Shown here in pieces: positions 35,163-44,518 of a DNA stretch of 64,000 nt. Made by a program: the position numbers and the translations under genes. Origin of the DNA: Candidatus Daviesbacteria bacterium (GTDB taxonomy: Bacteria > Patescibacteria > Microgenomatia > Daviesbacterales > UBA10151). The stretch covers positions 1-64,000 of the forward strand of contig JAQTZF010000001.1 in assembly GCA_028687915.1 (NCBI GenBank). The letters run 5' to 3'. How positions within the stretch are numbered: the first letter of the stretch is position 1; the number at the start of each line of letters is the position of its first letter. The notes beneath the pieces are model-generated. The model saw only the letters and a list, made by a program, of their open reading frames with translations, did no database searches and was not told the origin of the DNA.

Positions 35163-35319
35163 TTCTTTGACTTGGAATAAGCGAAGCTTGCGAGCTTTGC
35201 TCTTAAAGAACGTTAAAAATTTTCTCAGAAAATTTAGGGTACACCTTTCGCAAAGCGAAAGGCAAGCTATGCTTACTTCCCGTCAAAGTGGCTTTGGGCG
35301 TCTTTGCCACCAAAGACGC
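35163..35319. repeat. Complex palindromic intergenic element between convergent units
   Basis: The 340-bp gap between the radical-SAM gene and the 23S 3' end holds outer arms CTTTGACTTGGAA (from 35166) / TTCCCGTCAAAG (ending 35288), an AAGCGAAGCT hairpin (35177-35205), CCTTTCG-CAAAG-CGAAAGG (35244-35262) and GCGTCTTTG-CCAC-CAAAGACGC (35298-35319). A simpler relative is at 41077-41156. Confidence 0.7.
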
Positions 35320-35434
35320 AAAATAAATAGATGAAAATAAGAGAAAAAATTTTGTACTCAAACTTATAGGATTAGTTAGGTAGAATTGGATATTTTACAC
35401 TTCAATCCTGTGGCTAACGCCCGGGACCTAGGTG

Positions 35435-35461
35435 CTTTGCACTCTGGAATGTGAATACGAT
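35435..35461 (-). ncRNA. 23S processing stem, 3' strand
   Basis: Complementary to 39201-39226 across the whole 23S gene (shared core ATGTGAATACGAT plus TTTGCACT). This is the long bracketing helix that RNase III cuts in bacterial pre-23S RNA. Confidence 0.8.
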
Positions 35462-35868
35462 ATTAGTCAAAGGCTTTGAGCCAAAAAAACTCAACGATGA
35501 CCATTAGTACTCTTAAGCTAAACACCTTACGATGCTTACACTGAGAGCCTATCAACCCGGTAGTCTTCCGGGGGTCTTAAAGATTCCTAATCTCAGGATC
35601 TGCTTCGTGCTTAGATGCTTTCAGCACTTATCAGGAAAGAACGTAGCTACCCGGCGCTGCCATTTTATGACAACCGGCACACTAGAGGTTCCCTCGTCTC
35701 GGTCCTCTCGTACTAGAGACAACTTCCCTCAAGAATCAAAACGCCCATACTGGATAGAGTCCAACCTGTCTCGCGACGGTTTGAACCCAGCTCGCGTACC
35801 ACTTTAACTGGCGAACAGCCAGACCCTTGGGACCTTCTACAGCCCCAGGATGTGATGAGCCGACATCG

Positions 35869-36176
35869 CTGTCATTATTTGTCTACAATTACTTGTAGGA
35901 TCAGACTATACCTTCACCCTGCTTTGCAGGGGCTAGCCTTTTATCCAAGTTTCAAAACCTTGAATCCGATCTTTCGATCAAGTCGTTACGGGGTACGTTC
36001 ATGTAAACTACGTTCGTGTAAACCAAACCGTAATAAACTGAATGTACTTCCCTCGGTGTTGTCCATCATTACTGATTAGGAGTTCACCGATTTTAGCTAG
36101 TATTTTTTCAAAAAGACTTTTTATATTAAGTTCTAACAGAGCTACAGAATTACTCCTGCCGCACCCCAATGTATTA
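35869..36176 (-). ncRNA. Group I intron in 23S, E. coli position about 2500
   Basis: 308 nt interrupting the peptidyl-transferase loop: exon GGCACCT | intron | CGATGTCGGC. The 5' exon GCACCT pairs with GGGGTGC just inside the intron, placing a U-G pair at the splice site (P1). Core elements in order: TCGGTGAACTCC and ACAACACCGAGGGAAG (P4-P6), TAACGACTTGATC (P7 5'/R), GATCGAAAGATC (P8 hairpin) and AAGGTATAGTCTGATC (S/P7 3'). The intron ends in G. There is no ORF, so splicing in vivo relies on the RNA. It carries a nested TACGTTCATGTAAAC hairpin. Confidence 0.88.
35993..36047. repeat. TACGTTCA hairpin element in group I intron 1
   Basis: Outer arms GTACGTTCA / TGAATGTAC. Inside is a tandem duplicate of the 15-mer TACGTTCATGTAAAC (35994-36008, and 36009-36023 with A to G). 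Confidence 0.8.
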
Positions 36177-36216
36177 AGGTGCCGAACGATACCGTCCTTG
36201 TGGACTGTTGGGTATC

Positions 36217-36250
<34 letters not shown>

Positions 36251-36562
36251 ATAAGCCTACTCCCTCCCACGAGGAAAGTAGGGATCACTAAAGCCTGCTT
36301 TCGCACCTGCTCGACTTGTAGGTCTTGCAGTCAAGCACACTGTATACTTTTGCGCTTAAATCTCCGTTGCCATTGGAGATAAGTGTACCTTTGCACTCCT
36401 CCGTTACTTTTTTGGAGGAAACCGCCCCAGTTAAACTGCCCGCCAGACCTTGTTACGGTGCCGGATTACGGCTACCGCTAGAGATTTAAAAATCTAAAAA
36501 AGAGGTGTTTCATTGTCGCCGAAGCTCCCTCCTACTCTACATAAATAAATTTTCAAATCAGG

Positions 36563-36600
<38 letters not shown>

Positions 36601-36806
36601 AAGTATGGGAAGGCCGCATCTTCACAGCCACTGCAATTTCGCCGAGTCTATCCTCAAGACAGTTCCTAAGTCGTTCTACCTTTCGTGCGGGTCTGAACTC
36701 CATTTTAAAACTGTCATTCTAAATAAATTTAGAAATCTTACATTTGTTTTTATGATTTAATGATTTTTAAATCCTCTACGTCGCCATAGAGATCGGACTA
36801 TATCTT

Positions 36807-36831
36807 GTACGTTCATGTAAACTGAACGTAC
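36807..36831. repeat. TACGTTCA hairpin element in intron 2 (P8 region)
   Basis: Perfect arms GTACGTTCA / TGAACGTAC, loop TGTAAAC, located between the R and S elements of the intron core. Confidence 0.85.
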
Positions 36832-36910
36832 TCCAACGTGTAGTCTCTGAGGGTTTTTTGATATAAATATCAAAATCTTCCCTGCTGATTGACTCCACTA
36901 ACAGATTGTC

Positions 36911-36937
36911 ACTACGTTTATGTAAACTAAACGTAGT
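36911..36937. repeat. TACGTTTA hairpin element in intron 2 (P6 region)
   Basis: Perfect 10-bp arms ACTACGTTTA / TAAACGTAGT, same TGTAAAC loop. C-to-T and G-to-A changes in the arms are compensatory relative to the other copies. Confidence 0.85.
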
Positions 36938-37867
36938 ACTGTTAGATACTGAGTTATTCCAGCATATAGTTGGATTTTCACTACTTAAGGTTTTTTGCAT
37001 ACTAATCTAGCAATTTTCAACGAATTCCCGAGTGTTGTACATTGCTGTACATTCTAGCAAGTTTGTTACCGCACCTACCAGACAAGGAATTTCGCTACCA
37101 TAGAACAGTTATAGTTACTGCTGCCGTTCACCAGATCTTAGACCCCTTCCTCATCCAGTCTTACGACTGGAGTCAAGAGAAGTTTTAAATTACTGGCACT
37201 GGGCAGGTGTCAGCCCCTATACATCAGCTTTCGCTTTAGCAGGGACCTGTGTTTTTGCTAAACAGTCGCTCAGGATCATTAACTGCGTCCCACATTGCTG
37301 CGGGAAGGACATCTTGCAAACTTACGTCCAGCTTTTGTTGCCGAGTTCCTTAAGGATAGTTCTCTCGATCGCCTGTGTATACTCAACTCGCCCACCTGTG
37401 TCGGTTTGTGGTACGGCTTGATACTGCTCCCTTTACGAAACTTTTCCTGAAAACAGAACATCACTTTCTTACGTATTCGTAACTCGAATATGCACTCCGA
37501 CAAGTCTTGCGACTAATCGGAATGTTCCGACTTGCGTCGGACTGAGAGCGGATTTACCAACCCTCACTTCCTTGTCACTTAAACCCCCATATAGAGGGCA
37601 AAGTTATTCCCATTTTGTCCTTCCGTAAAGTATTCACGAACAGCACATATACCCGAATTTTGACGGGTAATCCATCGACTACGCCATTTGGCCTCGTCTA
37701 AGGTACCGATTAACCCTATTCTGATTAACATTGAATAGGAAACCTTGGGCATTCGGCGTTAATGTTTTTCACATTAATTTCGCTACTCATACCGGCATTC
37801 TCACTTCTATACGCTCCACCCCGCCTCACGACGAAGCTTCATTGCCTATAAAACGCTCCCCTACCAC

Positions 37868-37893
37868 GTCACAATCATGTAACTGATTGTGAC
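37868..37893. repeat. Hairpin with same loop in a 23S variable helix
   Basis: Perfect 10-bp arms GTCACAATCA / TGATTGTGAC, loop TGTAAC. The position is a natural variable hairpin of 23S. The loop and its closing TCA/TGA match the element family; the outer arm differs. Confidence 0.55.
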
Positions 37894-37980
37894 ATCCGTA
37901 GCTTCGGTAGAACTTTTAGCCCCGGTTCGTTGTCGGCGCGAAATCCCGTAGTAGACCAGCGAGCTGTTACGCTTTCTTTA

Positions 37981-38017
<37 letters not shown>

Positions 38018-38582
38018 AAGGAATTTCACATCCTTTAACACTTAAAGTTCATTTAGGGACCTTAGCTGTCGGTCTGGGTTGTTTCCCTCAGGACCGCTCC
38101 GCTTAGCCGGATCGGACTGACTCCTGCTACACACGTTAGTATTCGGAGTTTGATTGGATTGACAGTCTTGCGACCATCAGATCCATCCAGTGCTCTACCC
38201 CTAACGTGATTCCACAGGGCTATACCTCAATATATTTCGGGGAGAACCAGCTATCTCCGAGTTCGATAGGCATATCACCTCTAACCACACCTCATCCTAG
38301 ACTATTGATACAGTCACAAGTTCGGGCCTTCCCCGCCTTTTACAGCAGGTTCGCCCTGGACATGGTTAGCTCACTCGGTTTCGGGTCTGCCATATTCTCC
38401 TAAATCGCCCAGTTAGGGCTCGCTTTCACTGCGCCTACAAACATTCCTGTTCTTAGACTTGGAGAATAAGACAACTCACCGGTTCATTCTTCAAAAGGCA
38501 CACGGTTGTCCTAATAAATTAAGACTTCCGCAGCTTGACAACATACGGTTTCAGGTACTATTTCACTGAGCGTTTCGCTCTT

Positions 38583-38622
<40 letters not shown>

Positions 38623-39200
38623 TGAAAGTATATTTAGCCTTAACAAGTGGTCTTGCTAGCTTCACCCAGGATTACACGTGTCCTAGGTTACTCAGGAATC
38701 CGACCACGGCAGTCCAGATTTCGCTTACAGGGCTATCACCCTCTTTGGCATTCCTTTCCAGGAATTTCAGCTATCCGTTCTACTCGCTACTGTCGGTCCT
38801 ACAACCCCACGGGTTTCAAGTATTGCTACCTGAAGTGATCTGTGGTTTGGGCTTTTCCCTTTTCGCTCGCCACTACTGGGGGAATAAACTATTGTTCTCT
38901 TTTCCTGCGCTTACTTAGATGTTTCAGTTCAGCGCGTACCCCTTCCAACACTATTAATTTATGTTGGAATAATTGCCGATTAAGACAATTGGATTATTCC
39001 ATTCGGAAACCTCTGGATCATAGCTTCTTAGCAGCTTCCCAGAGACTATCGCGGCTTAGTGCGTCCTTCATCGGTACTTTCAACCAAGGCATCCACCGTA
39101 TGCATTATTGTTGAGTATCTTTTGGCTTGTAAATTCTCCGATAAATCGGAGAAAAATTTGGCCTTCTTCCCAAATTACAAATAAATTTGTAATTGTTTAA

Positions 39201-39226
39201 ATCGTATTCACATTTCAAAGTGCAAA
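39201..39226 (-). ncRNA. 23S processing stem, 5' strand
   Basis: Lies between tRNA-Ala and 23S and pairs with 35435-35461 to enclose the 23S precursor. Confidence 0.8.
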
Positions 39227-39298
39227 ATCCAGATTATCTGGAACTCAGAAAACCGGAAATTCCGATGTTCTGAGCCTCAGATTATCCAACCATCCCCT

Positions 39299-39374
39299 TG
39301 GTGGACCCAAGGAGGATCGAACTCCTGACCTCCTCATTGCAAATGAGGCGCTCTACCAACTGAGCCATGGGCCC
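39299..39374 (-). tRNA. tRNA-Ala (anticodon TGC), CCA encoded
   Basis: 76 nt. Acceptor GGGCCCA / TGGGTCC, D-arm GCTCAGTTGGTAGAGC, anticodon stem-loop CCTCATT-TGC-AATGAGG, T-arm AGGAGTTCGATCCTCCT, discriminator A plus genomic CCA. It is directly upstream of 23S in the same unit, the position tRNA-Ala normally has in a 16S-23S spacer. Confidence 0.95.
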
Positions 39375-39505
39375 TGGCTACGTTCACATATTAAGTTATA
39401 ATTAGAGGGATACAACGCTAAAAAGGTCTTGCTTCCTCGCACCAAGGAAGTCTTGAAGCGAGTGTTAAATTAATGGTGCGTTGGTTCTCATGTATTAACT
39501 TTGAA

Positions 39506-39534
39506 AGTTTACCAAAATAGCTACGCCTTGTCAA
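39506..39534 (-). promoter_or_regulatory. Promoter of the tRNA-Ala-23S-5S operon
   Basis: Minus-strand TTGACA (39529-39534), 17-bp spacer, extended -10 TG-G-TAAACT (39506-39511). About 130 nt of leader before tRNA-Ala. Confidence 0.7.
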
Positions 39535-39556
39535 TCACAAATCACTCTCAGTTATC

Positions 39557-39823
39557 TTATTTCTCTAAACATAAATTCTTACCATTTAGTCTATTAAAGA
39601 AAACCAGTCTGTTTCCTTGATCTGATTCAGAACCAAAAAAGAACTTTAACTCTTTTTCTGAAAATGACCAAACAGCTTCATCAGCCAACATCTTAAGAGG
39701 CATATCATCCTCTTCGTACAAAGCTCTTAATACTCTACCCTTTATCCATTTACAATCATCCTCCTGAAACATTACACGAGTGCCTGCAGCAAAATTTATA
39801 TCAACTTTAACTTCCTTACTCAT
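39557..39823 (-). CDS. Small hypothetical protein
   Basis: An 88-aa acidic protein from MSKEVKVDINFAAG; the longer MPM start two codons earlier is possible. It may be a small beta-barrel-like domain (GTRVMFQEDDCKWIKGRVLRAL resembles SH3/KOW-like openings), but that is a weak impression. It follows the Cys-rich gene at 39879-40304 in the same direction. No family recognised. Confidence 0.55.
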   Translation of the reverse strand: MSKEVKVDINFAAGTRVMFQEDDCKWIKGRVLRALYEEDDMPLKMLADEAVWSFSEKELKFFFGSESDQGNRLVFFNRLNGKNLCLEK

Positions 39824-39878
39824 CGGCAAATTATAACAATAACCAGCCTAAATTCAACACTCTTAATATTTCAATGTT

Positions 39879-40304
39879 TCAGCTTCCCACAAGTACTGGA
39901 AACTCAAGAGCTTTAGTAAAATTAGGACATTTCTGAACTGATTCTTCATCCATTGATTTTCGGTCTATATCTAATGTACGTTCATCAGTTATCAAATTTA
40001 TTCTCCACACACCTTCAATTTCAGAAGATTGAGGGTTTTGACAAATATAATCTTCTTTAGCACACCCATAACAACGACCCTGCCAAAACAGATTTCCTGC
40101 TGCTTTCATTTGTTTTATTGCAAATTCCTTTTGTATAGCTAATAAATTAATCCGCATGACACAGCTTTCAATTTTTTCATCCTTAAAACTATAATTTTCC
40201 TTGCCTTCACCTCTAATTTCAAATCTTCCCTGAATTAAAGGGATTAAAGGTTCCTGACATCGAATTAAACCATCTATATTGCATAAATTACATCTTTCAG
40301 GCAT
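39879..40304 (-). CDS. Cysteine-rich small protein, possible metal-binding
   Basis: A 141-aa protein with paired cysteines CNLCNIDGLIRC near the N-terminus and CYGCAKEDYIC in the middle, arranged like zinc or Fe-S ligands. It has a good Shine-Dalgarno (AAGGAGAG) 6 nt before the ATG and a promoter at 40328-40356, so it is a real gene. Function unknown. It is divergent from the ACT-domain gene. Confidence 0.65.
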   Translation of the reverse strand: MPERCNLCNIDGLIRCQEPLIPLIQGRFEIRGEGKENYSFKDEKIESCVMRINLLAIQKEFAIKQMKAAGNLFWQGRCYGCAKEDYICQNPQSSEIEGVWRINLITDERTLDIDRKSMDEESVQKCPNFTKALEFPVLVGS

Positions 40305-40327
40305 ATTTCTCTCCTTTCTTTAATGCA

Positions 40328-40356
40328 AATATGACATAACTTAATTTAAGCGTCAA
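40328..40356 (-). promoter_or_regulatory. Promoter of the Cys-rich gene
   Basis: Minus-strand TTGACG (40351-40356), 17 bp, extended -10 TG-T-CATATT (40328-40333). Unlike the divergent promoter it leaves a leader with a Shine-Dalgarno. Confidence 0.6.
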
Positions 40357-40370
40357 ATTTTTAAACATTT

Positions 40371-40399
40371 TTGACAAATTTTATACAAAATGTTAAGAT
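40371..40399 (+). promoter_or_regulatory. Leaderless promoter of the ACT-domain gene
   Basis: TTGACA (40371-40376), 17 bp, extended -10 TG-T-TAAGAT (40394-40399); ATG is 6 nt further. Confidence 0.75.
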
Positions 40400-40405
40400 T
40401 TTAAC

Positions 40406-41056
40406 ATGATTACTGTTCCAGAGGTTGTGGAAGAATTAGTCAAGCAAAAACCCTTACTGGAAGAAGGGCTTGCTTCAGACATTATTAACCTATCTTCTTT
40501 GGCAAGAGAATTTCAGCCGTTTATCCAAAAAAAGTTATATAAGGATATTCAAACAGGCGCTATTGTGATGGCTTTAAAAAGGTTATCTTTAAAGCTAAAA
40601 AAGCAGCAAAATAAGATTTCTTCCCTACTTATCAATATAGGGGATATTACAGTCCGTTCAAATTTAGTTGAATTTACCTACACCAATTCACCAACTTTAG
40701 CTTTAAAGCAAAGTATTTTATTGCAGGATGTTGATCAGGAAAAGAGTGCTTTTTTAACCCTCACACGCGGTGTTTATGAAACAACAGTTATTATTAGCTC
40801 CTCTTTGGAAAAAGAGGTGGAAAGGGTCTTTCAGGGAGAACATTTAAAGTCCAAATTTGATAATCTTTCTGCTATTACTCTAATATTGCCAGAGAGTGCT
40901 TTAAACCAATCAGGAGTGTATTACACAATACTTAAAAAGTTAGCTTGGGAAGATATTAATTTTATTGAGGGTATTTCCAGCATGACAGAGCTAACAATTA
41001 TTTTGAAAAGTTCCCTGGTGGATAAAGCCTTTTCTACCCTCAAAAACCTCTCTTAA
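40406..41056 (+). CDS. ACT-domain protein
   Basis: A 216-aa protein. The N-terminal 65 residues are helical (VPEVVEELVKQKPLLEEGLASDIINLSSLAREFQPFI) and may be a winged-helix-like region. The C-terminal third (SGVYYTILKKLAWEDINFIEGISSMTELTIILKSSLVDKAFSTL) resembles an aspartokinase-type ACT domain, which usually binds amino acids. It may be a small ligand-responsive regulator (inference). The start is fixed by the promoter 6 nt upstream, leaving no Shine-Dalgarno. Confidence 0.7.
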   Translation: MITVPEVVEELVKQKPLLEEGLASDIINLSSLAREFQPFIQKKLYKDIQTGAIVMALKRLSLKLKKQQNKISSLLINIGDITVRSNLVEFTYTNSPTLALKQSILLQDVDQEKSAFLTLTRGVYETTVIISSSLEKEVERVFQGEHLKSKFDNLSAITLILPESALNQSGVYYTILKKLAWEDINFIEGISSMTELTIILKSSLVDKAFSTLKNLS

Positions 41057-41076
41057 GTTTCCTGTTCTGTTATTTC

Positions 41077-41156
41077 TTCTTTGACTGGAATAATAAATAA
41101 AATTTAGGTCAACTTCCCGTCAAAGGATTTTTGCCACACTTTTTTAAAAAAGTGTG
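41077..41156. repeat. Palindromic intergenic element between convergent genes
   Basis: Arms CTTTGACTGGAA (from 41080) / TTCCCGTCAAAG (ending 41125), related to 35163-35288, followed by a perfect 22-bp palindrome CACACTTTTTT/AAAAAAGTGTG (41135-41156). It probably helps terminate transcription from both sides. Confidence 0.7.
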
Positions 41157-41168
41157 AGAATAAAAAGA

Positions 41169-42188
41169 TTACTTAGTAGAAATATTTAGAACTTGTTCTA
41201 CAAGTCTATTGGAATATCCAAATTCATTATCATACCAAGCAAAAACCTTTACCAAATCCCCATCAACCACCTGTGTTAGTGATAAATCAACAATGGCTGA
41301 TTCTGATCTGCCTATAATATCTGAAGAAACCAAAGGTTCATCACTCCAGGTTACAATTCCCCTCCACCTTGAATCATCACAAGCTTCTTTAATTGCCTGA
41401 TTTATTTCATCAACTGATGTTTTGGTTTTTAGAAGAAAAGTAAAGTCACAAATTGAACCTAAAATAACTGGTACCCTAATCCCTACCCCATCAAACAAAC
41501 CTTTTAATTCCGGAATAACTTCTGTAGTAGAAATAGCAGCACCAGTGGTAGTGGGAATAATATTAGAATAAGCAGCCCTTGCCCTTCTTAAATCATTACT
41601 TTTACCACCTGGTGGTGGTCCATCAACTAAATTTTGTTCAGCTGTTATAGCATGGGTGGTAGTCATTAAAGCTTTAGCAATTCCAAATTTTCCATGAATA
41701 ATAGCTGCTACCGGAGCCACACAATTAGTGGTACATGATGCATTATTAATAAGTTGCTGATCAGTATATTGATCCTGATTAACTCCCATTAAAAATGTAG
41801 CAACATTTCCCCCTTTTGAAGGAGCTGATAAAATTACTTTTTTGGCTCCAGCTAAAATATGTTGTTGTAAATCTTCTTCTTTGGTAAAACGGCCTGTGCA
41901 TTCTAAGACCACATCAATCCCTAAGCTACTCCATGGGAGGTTTGCAGGAATCTTTTCTGCAGTTATAGGGTATTTTTTGTTATCAATTATGATATTTTGG
42001 TCATCAGCAAAAACCTCTTTACCCCATCTACCATAGGCTGAATCATGCTGTAAAAGATGTGCCAATACTTTACCTTCTGTTAAATCATTTATGGCAATAA
42101 TTTCAATTTGCTCAGAATATTTTTCCAGGATAATTTTAAAAACAGTCCTGCCTATTCTCCCAAAACCATTAATAGCAACTTTAATCAT
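41169..42188 (-). CDS. gap: Glyceraldehyde-3-phosphate dehydrogenase
   Basis: A 339-aa full-length type I GAPDH. The Rossmann start is KVAINGFGRIGRTVFK, the catalytic Cys is in NNASCTTNCVAP, and HAITAEQNLVDGPP and WYDNEFGYSNRLV are conserved. It makes 1,3-bisphosphoglycerate from glyceraldehyde-3-phosphate with NAD(P). It lies in the same direction as pgk, which uses its product, with one hypothetical gene between; gap is 13 bp after that gene. Confidence 0.97.
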   Translation of the reverse strand: MIKVAINGFGRIGRTVFKIILEKYSEQIEIIAINDLTEGKVLAHLLQHDSAYGRWGKEVFADDQNIIIDNKKYPITAEKIPANLPWSSLGIDVVLECTGRFTKEEDLQQHILAGAKKVILSAPSKGGNVATFLMGVNQDQYTDQQLINNASCTTNCVAPVAAIIHGKFGIAKALMTTTHAITAEQNLVDGPPPGGKSNDLRRARAAYSNIIPTTTGAAISTTEVIPELKGLFDGVGIRVPVILGSICDFTFLLKTKTSVDEINQAIKEACDDSRWRGIVTWSDEPLVSSDIIGRSESAIVDLSLTQVVDGDLVKVFAWYDNEFGYSNRLVEQVLNISTK

Positions 42189-42201
42189 AAATAATATTTT
42201 T

Positions 42202-43062
42202 TTATTTTGTTGTTTCCTTATAACCAGTCGGTAAGACTAAATATTGATTAATATTAGTAATTTTTTCATAAACGAAAGTTATTGTTTGCCATGTATCGGT
42301 ATCATTTATTCTATAAGAAAGCGTATTAATAAGTCCACTATTTTTATCAAAAGTAATTTTAATTTTAACAGACAAACCCTTAGCATCCAAAGGTGTTTTA
42401 TAAGTAGTATCTGATTGCCATTCATTATCGCCAATTAATTGCCAAGTTTTACTTGAAGTATCTTCAATTAAGCCAAGCAAGGGTAATCCTGCCTTTGCCA
42501 ATGACCAGTAGAACTTACCCATTTCTCCATTTAAATCTTCCTTTATATATTCTTTTTTAGAAGAATCAAAAATATAGACTTGATTATCCTTAAACATCAG
42601 GATCTGTTGTTTACCTATACTGTTAACCTCACCCCTAACCAAACTGCCCATCTGGGTATAAAAAATACCTCTATCAGCATCATATCGGATTGTACTGCTT
42701 CCAACCACCTTACCTGTTGTATCTGTCTGCTGTGTTTGAAATTCAATTTTTCCACTAGTATAAATTTTATAATCAGCTGCTTTAAAAACAGCTGCGAAAG
42801 TTGTTATTAGATCAGTGGCTTGAGGAGGACTGCTTGGTGTAGCAGTCGGAATTGCTGTGACCGTAGAGGATAATTTTTGCTGAGCAACAGGAAGAGGGCT
42901 GGGTGAAACTTGAGGAATAGGTGTTGAAAGCTTTATAGCTGGTATTAAATTTGGATATTGAGTCTTTATTAAATATGATCCACCGACAATAGCTACTGAA
43001 ATTAAGGCTATAATAATTATAAATACAATAACGGTAAAACCATTATTTTCTTTAGACAGCAT
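42202..43062 (-). CDS. Membrane-anchored extracellular protein, unknown function
   Basis: 286 aa: an N-terminal helix (GFTVIVFIIIIALISVAIVGG) that resembles a pilin-like or simple signal anchor, then a Pro/Ser/Thr linker (TPIPQVSPSPLPV), then an about 200-aa beta-rich domain (KIYTSGKIEFQTQQTD, IRYDADRGIFYTQMG, DNQVYIFDSSKKEYI) that faintly recalls LolA/LppX-type lipoprotein carriers. Function not assigned. It sits between pgk and gap. Confidence 0.65.
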   Translation of the reverse strand: MLSKENNGFTVIVFIIIIALISVAIVGGSYLIKTQYPNLIPAIKLSTPIPQVSPSPLPVAQQKLSSTVTAIPTATPSSPPQATDLITTFAAVFKAADYKIYTSGKIEFQTQQTDTTGKVVGSSTIRYDADRGIFYTQMGSLVRGEVNSIGKQQILMFKDNQVYIFDSSKKEYIKEDLNGEMGKFYWSLAKAGLPLLGLIEDTSSKTWQLIGDNEWQSDTTYKTPLDAKGLSVKIKITFDKNSGLINTLSYRINDTDTWQTITFVYEKITNINQYLVLPTGYKETTK

Positions 43063-43201
43063 ATAAAATCAGAATATCACAGAAAGATCAAGCCTAACAA
43101 GTATCGCTAAAATTCTTAAGTTGACTCTATTATTATAGAAAAACTTTCTTCGTGATAATACATCGCAGGACGTTTATCTTAAATCCTGTTTAGACTGATG
43201 A

Positions 43202-44173
43202 TCATTTTAATGCTTCAATTGTAGGTAATTTTCCTGTTTCCAAAAACTTAAGCATTGCCCCACCTCCTGTTGAAACAAAAGAAAACATAGTTAAGTCAGA
43301 TAAATAATTTAGATATGCAATTGTATCTCCTCCACCAATAATACTTTTAGCACCGGATTCAATAACTAATTGAGCTATCCTTTCTGTTTGGTTATTTTTA
43401 GGGTTCTCAACCAATCCTAAAGGTCCATTCCACAACACAGAGGCTGCAGAAGAAATAACTGTAGCCCATTCAGATACTGTTTCAGGTGTAAGATCTTCAC
43501 CATCTTCTGTTAAATCAGCTAACATAATATTTTCCGGAAGAGTTGTCTTACTGGCTGCCAGTTCTTTTGCTATCTTTCCTCCCACCAACACCTTATGTGC
43601 AATCTTAGATAAAGCTAAAGCTGCTGGTAGTTTATCTTCTACTTTTTCTCCTCCGATAATCACCACTAAAGGTTTTATCGGGTGTTCCTTAGCTTCTGTT
43701 AAGAACAGAACTTCTTTGGAAAATTGTAATCCTGCAGCACGAGGTAACAACATGGGTAAAATGGTAGTTGAAGCAGACTTATGATGAGAAGCAAAAGCCT
43801 CATTAACATAAAAATTACCTAAAGCAGCAAGCTCTTTAGCATAATAAACACTAGCTTCCTCTTCCCCTTTTTCAAACCTTAAGTTTTCCAGAAGTTGTAA
43901 TTTACCACTGTCCAATTCATCCTTAAAACCATGTTCTACCAGCCAATTAAAAATAGGGGCAACTGATAATTCTTCCACTTTCTTCCCTTCTGGCCTGCCA
44001 ATATGCCCCATGATAATTACCTTAGAAGCATTCTCCAGGCAAAGCTCTAGTGTAGGCATTCCAGCAACTAATCTAAAATCATCTGTCACACTGCTATCTT
44101 CTATAGGCACATCAATATCCAAACGGAGCAAAACTTTTTTACCTTTAACTAAGGGAGCAGAAACAACTTGCAT
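43202..44173 (-). CDS. pgk: Phosphoglycerate kinase, compact form
   Basis: 323 aa from the ATG at 44173 (MQVVSAPLVKGKKVLLRLDIDVP). An in-frame TTG six codons earlier is less likely. Motifs: RLDIDVPIED substrate loop, GHIGRPEGK, LLENLRFEKGEE, VVIIGGEKVEDKL, LWNGPLGLVE and the nucleotide loop STGGGAMLKFL. It is shorter than the usual 385-415 aa; losses are spread over loops, not a frameshift. It makes ATP and 3-phosphoglycerate from the GAPDH product. Upstream on the minus strand is a TATAAT 17 nt before the ATG. Confidence 0.93.
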   Translation of the reverse strand: MQVVSAPLVKGKKVLLRLDIDVPIEDSSVTDDFRLVAGMPTLELCLENASKVIIMGHIGRPEGKKVEELSVAPIFNWLVEHGFKDELDSGKLQLLENLRFEKGEEEASVYYAKELAALGNFYVNEAFASHHKSASTTILPMLLPRAAGLQFSKEVLFLTEAKEHPIKPLVVIIGGEKVEDKLPAALALSKIAHKVLVGGKIAKELAASKTTLPENIMLADLTEDGEDLTPETVSEWATVISSAASVLWNGPLGLVENPKNNQTERIAQLVIESGAKSIIGGGDTIAYLNYLSDLTMFSFVSTGGGAMLKFLETGKLPTIEALK

Positions 44174-44257
44174 CTTTAAATCGTAACACAATTATAAAAG
44201 TAAAAAAATTATATAAAGACAAAAATACTATAAAATGTTACAATTACCCTCAGTTTT

Positions 44258-44329
44258 GGGCACGTAGTTCACTGGTAGAACGCTTCACTGATAATGAAGA
44301 AGTAGATGGTTCGATTCCATCCGTGCCCA
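44258..44329 (+). tRNA. tRNA-Ile (anticodon GAT)
   Basis: 72 nt. Acceptor GGGCACG / CGTGCCC, D-arm GTTCACTGGTAGAAC, anticodon CTTCACT-GAT-AATGAAG, T-arm ATGGTTCGATTCCAT, discriminator A; CCA is not encoded. A TATAAA box lies about 25 nt upstream. Confidence 0.93.
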
Positions 44330-44350
44330 CTAAATCCCTTTTTCCCTTTT

Positions 44351-44423
44351 GGTGCGGTGGCGAAGTGGAAACGCTGGGGTCTGCAAAACCTCGATTGCGC
44401 GAGTTCGATTCTCGCCCGCACCT
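44351..44423 (+). tRNA. tRNA-Cys (anticodon GCA)
   Basis: 73 nt. Acceptor GGTGCGG / CCGCACC, anticodon arm GGGGTCT-GCA-AAACCTC, T-arm GCGAGTTCGATTCTCGC, U73 as expected for Cys. Its 3' 17 nt recur 76 bp downstream. Confidence 0.93.
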
Positions 44424-44483
44424 CCGAGTCTTCGAGGAGGAAGAGAGAGAACAACATCTCTGAGTGAAGCGAAGAGTAGTGTT

Positions 44484-44500
44484 ATTCTCGCCCGCACCTC
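44484..44500 (+). repeat. Duplicated 3' end of tRNA-Cys (att-like)
   Basis: The 17-mer ATTCTCGCCCGCACCTC at 44408-44424 (tRNA-Cys 3' end) is repeated exactly here. The 59 bp between contain no gene. This is the pattern left by integration at a tRNA, or by a slipped duplication. Confidence 0.65.
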
Positions 44501-44518
44501 TGAAGTAAACCTCTGAAA

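Larger units (their letters stand above)
36701..37076 (-). ncRNA. Group I intron in 23S, E. coli position about 1951
   Basis: About 376 nt inserted after CCTTGTCTGGT, before GAGTTCAGACC. Core signals: ATGCTGGAATAACTC paired with AATCAGCAGGGAAG (P4-P6), CAGAGACTACACG (R/P7 5'), AAGATATAGTCCGATC (textbook S element/P7 3'). There is no ORF. P6 and P8 each end in a TACGTTCA-type hairpin. I could not identify P1 confidently, so the exact ends may be off by a few bases. Confidence 0.85.

Noticed and set aside
43202..44191. Frameshift or deletion pseudogene of pgk
   Set aside because: The protein is short but all substrate and nucleotide motifs are present in one frame; compaction is more likely.
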